In this document: positions 1 through 5,742 of the stretch, one piece after another | How positions within the stretch are numbered: position 1 is the stretch's first letter | Layout: every line of letters begins with the position of its first letter | NCBI GenBank assembly: GCA_021203285.1 | Contig: JAJQBM010000072.1 | Span: forward strand, 1-5,742 | Source: Clostridiales bacterium | Lineage (GTDB): Bacteria > Bacillota > Clostridia > Lachnospirales > Lachnospiraceae | Length of the DNA: 5,742 bases | Reading direction: 5' to 3' | The notes under the pieces: generated by a model | Told to the model about the DNA's origin: nothing | Seen by the model: the letters and a program-made list of their open reading frames with translations, nothing else | Databases searched by the model: none | Made by a program: the position numbers and the translations under genes

Positions 1-836
1 GATCCCGTATAGACCGGAACCTGAATACTGTCAATCTTCTTTCGCGACATGGGTTCGTACTCTTCCGGCCTGTCGTATGGATACAGCAGGAAGGGAAATG
101 TCATTCCGAGCGGATTTTTCTGCCCCTTCAAGGTAAGCAGATTATAAATGTTTTTATACATTTTATAATCCGGGTTTTCCATCGCCTGCTTCCACAGCGT
201 CTCCTCTGGCTCCGGCAATTCCTTCGGATTTCCGACCACCATATGATCCACGCTCATGTGATCCAGATGGTAAAACAGAGTGTTCATGACCCCACCAAGA
301 TTCATCTCACGGAAAAATCCGTAACACCATCCCGGATCCTGCGGGAAAATGGCTTTCAGATGCGGCGGCTGTGCAGCAGCGGCCATCATCTGATTGGCCG
401 CAAAATTGGACAATCCGCACATTCCCACATTTCCGTCGCACCACTCCTGCTTTGCAATCCATTCGATCAGATCATAGTGATCCCACTGTGCCTCCATCGG
501 CGTGCCGGGACCAGATTTTCCGGCGCCTCTGGCCTGTGCCATGACGTGGACATATCCTCTGGACGTAATAAATTTGGTGTCTCCGGACTCCAGATTTCCA
601 AACCAGAAGTGGGACCAGCTCGGCTGGGACGGCATGGAAGCCGTATACTCAGCATCCAGCAAATCTTTGTTGTGCTGGCCGAAAGACAGGATTACCGGAA
701 ACGGACCGTCCGCATCCGGCAGGTTGATATCAATGCACAGACGGCATCCGTCACGCATTTCCACATAGACATCTTTCATCCACTTCATGCCGTGATAGAT
801 GGCCGGTGCATGATACTCTTGAAACTCTTTGTACAT
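1..836 (-). CDS. CocE/NonD family alpha/beta hydrolase (S15-like acyl esterase), 3' part off the left edge
   Basis: The 278 N-terminal residues are visible; the gene continues past position 1. The start is ATG at 836-834, with an in-frame TGA upstream (876-878) and a strong ribosome binding site. Family members hydrolyse ester or amide bonds (cocaine esterase, acyl esterases, X-Pro dipeptidyl peptidases, glutaryl-acylases) with a Ser-Asp-His triad. Seen here: an opening strand segment with MRDGCRL (residues 27-33), the PVIL strand (47-50) followed by GQHNK, the RGAGKSGPG loop (103-111) matching the family RGxGxSxG, and the nucleophile elbow GMCGLSNFA with Ser143 preceded by the usual EWCDGNVG. 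The elbow is GLSNFA instead of the common GxSYxG. The catalytic Asp and His would lie beyond residue 278, so activity cannot be judged. No signal peptide or membrane segment is visible, suggesting a cytoplasmic enzyme. It is divergent from the PucR-type regulator, which is its most likely controller. The family is fairly sure; the substrate is unknown. Confidence 0.88.
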   Translation of the reverse strand, partial: MYKEFQEYHAPAIYHGMKWMKDVYVEMRDGCRLCIDINLPDADGPFPVILSFGQHNKDLLDAEYTASMPSQPSWSHFWFGNLESGDTKFITSRGYVHVMAQARGAGKSGPGTPMEAQWDHYDLIEWIAKQEWCDGNVGMCGLSNFAANQMMAAAAQPPHLKAIFPQDPGWCYGFFREMNLGGVMNTLFYHLDHMSVDHMVVGNPKELPEPEETLWKQAMENPDYKMYKNIYNLLTLKGQKNPLGMTFPFLLYPYDRPEEYEPMSRKKIDSIQVPVYTG

Positions 837-844
837 CTTGCTTT

Positions 845-853
845 CTCCTCTCC
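845..853 (-). promoter_or_regulatory. Ribosome binding site of the hydrolase gene
   Basis: Read on the minus strand, these bases are GGAGAGGAG. They lie 8 nt upstream of the ATG at 836-834, within a purine-only run. This is a strong Shine-Dalgarno match and supports that start codon. Confidence 0.8.
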
Positions 854-864
854 TTTTTTCTTTT

Positions 865-900
865 ATTGTAAAATATCAGAGCACATTTTCATCGTCTCAG
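865..900 (-). promoter_or_regulatory. Possible promoter of the hydrolase gene (weak -35)
   Basis: On the minus strand, TACAAT (870-865) matches the -10 consensus at 5 of 6 positions and would give a leader of roughly 20 nt. No acceptable -35 lies at 15-18 bp from it. An alternative pair is CTGAGA (900-895) and GATATT (877-872) with a 17-bp spacer, 4 of 6 matches each. A poor -35 would fit a promoter that needs an activator. The left arm of the inverted repeat (874-885) falls inside this region under either reading. Confidence 0.4.
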
Positions 901-935
901 ACAGACTAAAAGGCAGATTAATTTGTGCACTGATA
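874..935. repeat. Inverted 12-nt repeat pair, candidate operator of the divergent promoters
   Basis: The left arm is TATCAGAGCACA at 874-885. The right arm is TGTGCACTGATA at 924-935, which reads TATCAGTGCACA on the minus strand. The arms match at 11 of 12 positions and are inverted, with centres 50 bp apart, close to five helical turns. The right arm contains the palindrome GTGCAC (925-930). The left arm overlaps an AAAAT/ATTTT inverted repeat (870-874 and 885-889). Position relative to both promoters suggests a two-site operator, most simply for the adjacent PucR-family protein. The repeat is seen directly; the binding protein is inferred. Confidence 0.6.
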
Positions 936-962
936 GACAAAGAGGAGTTTTTCTGGTACCAT
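934..962 (+). promoter_or_regulatory. Promoter of the PucR-family regulator gene
   Basis: A -35 box TAGACA (934-939, 5 of 6 matches to TTGACA) is followed after exactly 17 bp by TACCAT (957-962, 4 of 6), with an extended -10 TG at 954-955. Transcription would start near 969, leaving a leader of about 36 nt before the ATG at 1006. The -35 overlaps the last two bases of the right arm of the inverted repeat, a placement typical of autoregulation. Confidence 0.55.
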
Positions 963-1005
963 GACAAAGGGATCTCCGATTTGAGAGAAAGAAAGTAGGA
1001 TAAAG

Positions 1006-2547
1006 ATGTTTATCAACTTAAAATCTATAGAGCAGTTGTTTCGGAATCTTCCGACATTACGGCGCGAAACAGGGATTTCCGAATGTCTGACCGGCTGGCA
1101 TAAGCTGCGCAACGCGGGTGAAAATTGCTTGCCGCATCTTCTGTATGTTTGTGAGTCTTTCGCTATTTCCTCCGGCATGAAGTTTGCGGATAATTCAAAT
1201 ATCCTCTGTATCGTGAACGGAAGTGATTCCCCTGACTCTGTCCCGGATTTTCTTCCGGATAACATTAATTTGTTGTGTATTTTCACACAAAACAAATCAA
1301 CAGTTTATGACACGCTGTCTCTGTATTTCAACAATCAGTGTGCCATTGGCCTGTTTTCGGATTCACTTCTGGAAATCCTGTTTCATGAGGGCGGCATTCA
1401 GGCCATGGTCGACGGTGCATATCCTGCATTTGAAAATCCGATTTTTGTCTTTGATTCCGGATTTAATCTAATCGCCGCCAATCAAAAGGAGGCATCCAGC
1501 TCCCGTTCCGGGAAGGAGCTCATAGAAAATCGTGGATTTTCGGAGAAGGAATTTCGCATGGCTAACAGCCGCAACCATATTCATGAAAAAGTGTTGAAAA
1601 GCGATACGCCAATCCTTTCGCATAATCCGGAGCTTGGAATCGATCAGCTTCTCTGCGCCGTCGACACCGGAAAAGATATGGGCCATATCGTCATCTCCGC
1701 GACCAACCGGCCGTTTTCCGAGATTGACCGGCTGCTTTTGGTCACGCTGAAAAAATGCATCAACCAGCAGATGAAAAAAGATGAATTTATCCGGAATACA
1801 AGAGGAAATAAGTATGAATATTTTCTGAAAGACCTGTTGGACGGTAAAATTGCCACCGGGCAATCCTTTCTTGACCGCTTTAACTATATCGGAAAAGAAT
1901 TTCCCGAAGAAATTTTCTGTCTTGTTGTGGAAACTGCACGCAGCTCCGATATCATCAATGTTTACCGGATAAGAAATCTTTTTGAAAAACGTTTTCCCGA
2001 CTGCAAAACTCTGCTTTGGAACGCACAGATTCTTGTCCTGATGAATGCAAGTCTCCCGGAAGATTTGATATCTGCGGAAATCAAAGATGCCCGGGCAATC
2101 TGCAAAGATAATGGTCTGTTTGCCGGTCTCAGCAACCGCTTCCGCAGCATACTGGAAATCACGGAGTACCATCAGCAGGCGCTCCGCGCCATCGAGCTCG
2201 GATCCTGTGCTTCAGACAGGCCCAACCTGTTTATCTATGAAGATTATTATCTGGATCATATGAAAAACATATTTACACAAAAAGAATCCGCCGGTACCTT
2301 CTGCCATCCGAAAATGAAGCATCTGCTGGAGTATGACCAAAAACACGGCTCAGAGCTGGCCTACACACTCTATATGTACCTGACGCACGAGAGAAACCTT
2401 TCGGCAGCCGCGGCAGACATGCACATGCACCGGAATTCTCTGGTCTATCGCATTCACAGAATCCACGACATGATCGGCGATGACTATGAAAGCTATCAGG
2501 AACGGCAATATCTGATCCTCTCCTACGAACTGAACCGGAAACAGTAA
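1006..2547 (+). CDS. PucR-family transcriptional regulator
   Basis: This is a complete 513-residue protein. ATG at 1006 is the first in-frame start after a TGA at 982-984. Its ribosome binding site is modest (TAGGA, 996-1000, 5 nt spacing). Residues about 1-110 form a poorly conserved N-terminal part. Residues about 120-260 look like the ligand-sensing region common in clostridial PucR proteins, with NPIFVFDSGFNLIAANQ at 144-160. Residues about 265-410 fit the degenerate GGDEF-like middle domain of CdaR/PucR proteins. Residues about 435-510 are the PucR C-terminal helix-turn-helix, with the hallmark LSAAAADMHMHRNSLVYRIH stretch at 465-484. Family members are cytoplasmic DNA-binding regulators, often activators of catabolic genes (purines, sugar acids, amino acids); the ligand here is unknown. 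It is divergent from the hydrolase across a 169-bp region carrying an inverted repeat, so control of itself and the hydrolase is likely. No transmembrane segment is apparent. The family assignment rests mainly on the C-terminus. Confidence 0.92.
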   Translation: MFINLKSIEQLFRNLPTLRRETGISECLTGWHKLRNAGENCLPHLLYVCESFAISSGMKFADNSNILCIVNGSDSPDSVPDFLPDNINLLCIFTQNKSTVYDTLSLYFNNQCAIGLFSDSLLEILFHEGGIQAMVDGAYPAFENPIFVFDSGFNLIAANQKEASSSRSGKELIENRGFSEKEFRMANSRNHIHEKVLKSDTPILSHNPELGIDQLLCAVDTGKDMGHIVISATNRPFSEIDRLLLVTLKKCINQQMKKDEFIRNTRGNKYEYFLKDLLDGKIATGQSFLDRFNYIGKEFPEEIFCLVVETARSSDIINVYRIRNLFEKRFPDCKTLLWNAQILVLMNASLPEDLISAEIKDARAICKDNGLFAGLSNRFRSILEITEYHQQALRAIELGSCASDRPNLFIYEDYYLDHMKNIFTQKESAGTFCHPKMKHLLEYDQKHGSELAYTLYMYLTHERNLSAAAADMHMHRNSLVYRIHRIHDMIGDDYESYQERQYLILSYELNRKQ

Positions 2548-2548
2548 A

Positions 2549-2598
2549 AAACAAGCCCGCACGGAAATGAAAATTTTTCAATCCGTATGGGCTCGTTT
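2549..2598. terminator. Hairpin terminator shared by convergent genes
   Basis: The arms AGCCCGCACGGA (2554-2565) and TCCGTATGGGCT (2582-2593) pair over 12 positions with one G-T wobble and one mismatch. A further AAAC/GTTT pairing (2549-2552 with 2595-2598) extends the base past one mismatch. The 16-nt loop is A/T-rich. On the minus strand the stem is followed by TTGTTTTTTAC, a good U tract, so it should end the beta-galactosidase transcript efficiently. On the plus strand only CGTTTCATTC follows, so termination of the regulator transcript is probably weaker. The hairpin begins just after the regulator's stop codon, and its minus-strand U tract runs into that stop codon. Confidence 0.75.
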
Positions 2599-2623
2599 CA
2601 TTCACTCAGATCTGCGCATTTTC

Positions 2624-5600
2624 CTACAGCTCTTCCGGGCGGATATGGAAGCCGAAGCTGTAATGCGTATCGTTCAGCCGGTACTTATCCGCTAACTGCG
2701 GTCCGCAGCTTCCGGAACCGATGCCGCTCTGGCGGTAGTCGATGCAGAAGATGGTCTGGCCGGACTTCTCCAGCTCATAGTTGTGCGCCTTTTTCGTCAG
2801 CTCCTCCGCCGTGTACTGGGAGAGGTTGAAGGAAAACGGCGTCTCGTTGTAGACGGACAGCCTATGGGTACGGTCCGCGACAGTGACATACTCACAGCCA
2901 TAATGGCTGCCGTTCTCCTGCGGTCGGATATAATCCTCGTGCATCGCCGCAACGTGAGCGTCGAATTTGCCGAACCAGCTCGCCCGACGCTTGTCAATGT
3001 AGCTCTCGTAAGGGCCGTATCCGTAATACTCCACCTTGCACATGTTTTTCGGCAGGTGCAGGCGAAGGCCGAGCCGCGGAAGGTATGCCTCGTGAATCTC
3101 AAAGTTGTTCTCAATCCCATGCTGATCAAGCTTCAGTTCCGGATGATAGAAGTACGGTGCATAGATACCGCGCATCACCGCATCCCGCTCCACCTCAAAG
3201 TGCACGTCGATCGTGCCGTTCGGGCGGATGATCCACTCGATCTCAAAATCAAGATATTTCTGGCGGTACACCGGTGCCATCGCGGAACTCGTGGTGATCT
3301 TTAAGCTGCCGTCCTCCAGTGTCTCGAACGCATTGCTGTAGGTACGGGTCTGCATGCAGTCATACCCTGCCTCATACCACAGCCGCTTTACGATACGGTC
3401 ATTGTCGGTCGGCGCACGCCAGATATTCAGCTCCATGGGATCATCCATAAAGCTGTGGTTTTTGTATACGATCCTGCCGATCACGCCGGTCAGGAGATTA
3501 AAGGTGTAGGAGAAATCCTCTCCCTCAATGTACACATAGCGCTCATCCTGCGTGTAGGTCACTGCCTTGTGGCCGGATTTCTCGGACGCCAGCAGCGCGG
3601 TCAGCTTCTTCGTCGGCGCATCGCGCAGGAACAACTGGTCAAAGCCGAGGTCAAAGCCCTCCTCGCGGAACGGATCCGCCTTCAGCTTGTGGGAATGGAA
3701 CATCACATAGGATTTTCCCTCCATCTGCGGCACCTCGATCGGCAGTGTGACCGTTTTCTTGGTCCGCGGAGCCACATCAAGGATCTGCGGATCGCGAACC
3801 TCGCCGTTTGAGATCTCGTCACCGTCGCACCAGACAGACCATGTCAGATAAAGCGCGTCCTTCAGGTTCAGGAAATCCAGATTGTTCTGCAGGATATATT
3901 TCCCCTCCGCTGCATCCACCAGCTTCACGCGCACCGGACGATGTACGTTTTTGTACTCCCGGATACCGACGGACAATGTGCGGTCCGGATAGACCAGACC
4001 AACCATGCAGAAATTCCCGTCGTGCGGATACTCACCGACATCTCCGCCGTAGTAAAACTTCTTATGACAGCTGTTGGTCTTGCCCATGTAAACGCCGTGG
4101 TCGCACCACTCCCAGACAAAACCGCCCACATAAGTGTCATACATCTCTTCCAGCTCGTAGTAGTCCTCGATGTCTCCGGGGCCGTTGCCCATCGCATGGA
4201 TGAATTCGCACTGGACAAAGGGTTTATCCGGGTTATTCTGCAGATATGCGTGCATCTCCGGGATGGAGGCATACATCCGGCTCCGCAGATCAATATTCGA
4301 GTAATCGTTCTTTCCGCCGATCGGGTTGCGCGGGCGGTGAAGAGATCCCTCGTAGTGCGTCAGACGCGTCGGGTCAAACTTCTTCGTCCATGCGAGGGCA
4401 TTCTCAAATGTGCAGCCGTAACCGGACTCATTACCCATGGACCAGACCAGAACGCAGGGGCGGTTTTTGTCGCGGAGAACGCACTTCTGCACACGATCCA
4501 GCACCGGCTCCTTCCAGTCCGGATTGTCGCAGATAAACGGCGGGAAAGGATGCTCGCCCTTCTCCTCGAAAATATTGACATTGTACAGATCCACCACGCC
4601 GTGGATCTCCAGATCTGTCTCGTCGATGACATAGAAGCCGTACTCGTCGCAGAGCTCGTAGAACTCCGGCATATTCGGATAATGGCTGGTCCGGATCGCG
4701 TTGAAGTTGTGCTGCTTCATCAGCGCCATATCCTCGCGGATGTTGTTAAGCGTTACCGCGGAACCGACATACGGGTCGCTGTCGTGGCGGTTCGTTCCGC
4801 GGAAGCGAAGCTTCGCGCCGTTTAAGTAAACCACGCTGTCGACGACTTTGATCTCGCGGAAACCGATGCGATCCCGGATCACCTCGCCGTCCGTCGCAAG
4901 AATCAATGTATAAAGATACGGCTCTTCCGCATTCCAGAGCGTCACATCGGACACGGAAAACGTGATCTTGGAACCGTTCGCGCTCCCCTCCGCCACCGTG
5001 CAGCCGCAGGGAGTCATCAGACGGTAAGAAACCGGCATCTCATCCTTCGCAAACGTCAGGTCGATTGTCACATCGGCATTTTTATAATTGTCCGTGAGAA
5101 CCGTCCGGGTAAAGTAATCCTGTATATAATTCTCCGGTCTGGCCAGCAGGTAGACGTCGCGGTATTTGCAGGAGCTGCTGAACTTGTCCTGATCCTCGAG
5201 ATAGCTGCCGTCACACCACTGCAGAGCAAGAACAGCCAGCGTATTTTCACCCTCGCGGAGCTGCCCGGTTACATCAAACTCGCCGGTGGAATGTGAGACC
5301 TGATGGTAACCGATAAAGGTTCCGTTCAGCCAGACATAATAACAGGAGTCCACACCCTCAAAATTCAGGTGATAGGTCGCCGTCCCCTCAGCCTTGTGAT
5401 AGGAAAAGCTGCGTACATACGCACCGCAGGGATTCTCATGGGGGACATACGGCGGGTCAAAGGGGAAGGGGTAACGCGTATTCGTGTACTGATGAAGGCC
5501 GTAAGCATGATCCTGCCAGTTGGACGGAACCGGTATCGTATCAAACTCATCCGTGCCGTAGCCCTCCTCATAAAAAACCTCCATGCAGTCGTAGATGCTG

Positions 5601-5742
5601 CTGAAATACAGGAACTTCCAGTCGCCGTTCAGCAGATAAAACCGGTCTGTCTCACGCCGGCTCTTCCATGCCGGATCCTGTGCCGGAGAAGTCGGGATGT
5701 AATACGAGCGGATCGGCTCGGAATTTACATTCAGTGTATGAA
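2624..5742 (-). CDS. lacZ: GH2 beta-galactosidase (LacZ type), extreme N-terminus off the right edge
   Basis: The reading frame is open from 5742 to TAG at 2626-2624, giving 1038 visible residues. The ATG at 5584-5582 is internal: upstream codons continue without a stop and encode the conserved FYLLNGDWKF segment that precedes the sugar-binding domain. Only a few residues are probably missing. The enzyme cleaves terminal beta-galactose, for example lactose to galactose and glucose, in the cytoplasm. Domains (visible numbering): jelly-roll sugar-binding about 35-205 with VPSNWQ and GSYLEDQD, Ig-like about 210-300, TIM barrel about 300-590, Ig-like about 595-690, and C-terminal Bgal small-chain domain about 730-1035 with WRAPTDND and YGYGPYESY. 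The acid/base is Glu438 in WSMGNESGYG; the nucleophile is Glu512 in CEFIHAMGN. Metal-site residues Glu378 and His380 and Tyr490 are kept. Several pocket positions differ from E. coli (Val580, Cys1012, 187-192). Lactose as the true substrate is not proven. Codons are richer in G+C than in the other two genes. Confidence 0.94.
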   Translation of the reverse strand, partial: HTLNVNSEPIRSYYIPTSPAQDPAWKSRRETDRFYLLNGDWKFLYFSSIYDCMEVFYEEGYGTDEFDTIPVPSNWQDHAYGLHQYTNTRYPFPFDPPYVPHENPCGAYVRSFSYHKAEGTATYHLNFEGVDSCYYVWLNGTFIGYHQVSHSTGEFDVTGQLREGENTLAVLALQWCDGSYLEDQDKFSSSCKYRDVYLLARPENYIQDYFTRTVLTDNYKNADVTIDLTFAKDEMPVSYRLMTPCGCTVAEGSANGSKITFSVSDVTLWNAEEPYLYTLILATDGEVIRDRIGFREIKVVDSVVYLNGAKLRFRGTNRHDSDPYVGSAVTLNNIREDMALMKQHNFNAIRTSHYPNMPEFYELCDEYGFYVIDETDLEIHGVVDLYNVNIFEEKGEHPFPPFICDNPDWKEPVLDRVQKCVLRDKNRPCVLVWSMGNESGYGCTFENALAWTKKFDPTRLTHYEGSLHRPRNPIGGKNDYSNIDLRSRMYASIPEMHAYLQNNPDKPFVQCEFIHAMGNGPGDIEDYYELEEMYDTYVGGFVWEWCDHGVYMGKTNSCHKKFYYGGDVGEYPHDGNFCMVGLVYPDRTLSVGIREYKNVHRPVRVKLVDAAEGKYILQNNLDFLNLKDALYLTWSVWCDGDEISNGEVRDPQILDVAPRTKKTVTLPIEVPQMEGKSYVMFHSHKLKADPFREEGFDLGFDQLFLRDAPTKKLTALLASEKSGHKAVTYTQDERYVYIEGEDFSYTFNLLTGVIGRIVYKNHSFMDDPMELNIWRAPTDNDRIVKRLWYEAGYDCMQTRTYSNAFETLEDGSLKITTSSAMAPVYRQKYLDFEIEWIIRPNGTIDVHFEVERDAVMRGIYAPYFYHPELKLDQHGIENNFEIHEAYLPRLGLRLHLPKNMCKVEYYGYGPYESYIDKRRASWFGKFDAHVAAMHEDYIRPQENGSHYGCEYVTVADRTHRLSVYNETPFSFNLSQYTAEELTKKAHNYELEKSGQTIFCIDYRQSGIGSGSCGPQLADKYRLNDTHYSFGFHIRPEEL

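Noticed and set aside
1..4. Window starting exactly at GATC, suggesting a cloning junction
   Set aside because: A four-base site at an edge is easily chance, and the hydrolase frame is intact up to it.
243..998. Plus-strand open frame of 251 codons opposite the hydrolase
   Set aside because: It lies antisense to a well-supported family gene, its translation shows no recognisable domain, and it runs through the divergent promoter region.
837..1005. A cre (CcpA) or CRP-like site between the divergent genes
   Set aside because: The TGTGC bases in the right arm recall a CRP half-site, but no matching second half is at the right spacing and no good cre consensus is present.
918..1295. Minus-strand open frame of 125 codons covering the start of the regulator
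   Set aside because: It is antisense to the regulator's N-terminus and the translation has no family features.
1468..2172. Minus-strand open frame of 234 codons opposite the regulator
   Set aside because: It is fully antisense to the recognised PucR protein, and its translation has no coherent domain and looks like a codon-bias shadow.
3941..4825. Plus-strand open frame of 294 codons inside the beta-galactosidase gene
   Set aside because: It overlaps the catalytic barrel of the GH2 enzyme on the opposite strand. Long antisense frames are expected in a G+C-rich gene, and the predicted protein resembles nothing I recognise.

Overview
The window looks like a piece of a Gram-positive, Clostridia-type chromosome, most likely a Lachnospiraceae-like gut anaerobe. 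This is inferred from the clostridial flavour of the three proteins and a strong purine-rich ribosome binding site. No marker gene fixes the taxon.

There are three protein genes. Positions 1-836 (minus strand) hold the N-terminal 278 residues of a CocE/NonD (peptidase S15-like) alpha/beta hydrolase that runs off the left edge. Positions 1006-2547 (plus strand) hold a complete 513-residue PucR-family transcriptional regulator, divergent from the hydrolase. Positions 2624-5742 (minus strand) hold a glycoside hydrolase family 2 beta-galactosidase (LacZ type). It is convergent with the regulator and its extreme N-terminus lies beyond the right edge. A long hairpin at 2549-2598 separates the two convergent genes.

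The most informative non-coding stretch is the 169-bp divergent intergenic region (837-1005). It contains a near-perfect inverted pair of a 12-nt motif (874-885 and 924-935, 11 of 12 positions matching, centres 50 bp apart). The right arm overlaps the -35 of a good plus-strand promoter for the regulator. The left arm lies beside the best -10 of the hydrolase. The simplest model is that the PucR protein binds these sites and controls both itself and the hydrolase in response to an unknown small molecule, perhaps the hydrolase's substrate or product. This is inference. The beta-galactosidase shows no sequence link to this switch, because its promoter is outside the window.

Both enzymes depart from their textbook relatives at substrate-pocket positions. 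The hydrolase has His where cocaine esterase has its oxyanion Tyr. The beta-galactosidase has Val at the position of E. coli Asn604 and Cys at that of Trp999. I saw no RNA genes, mobile elements, CRISPR arrays or phage features.
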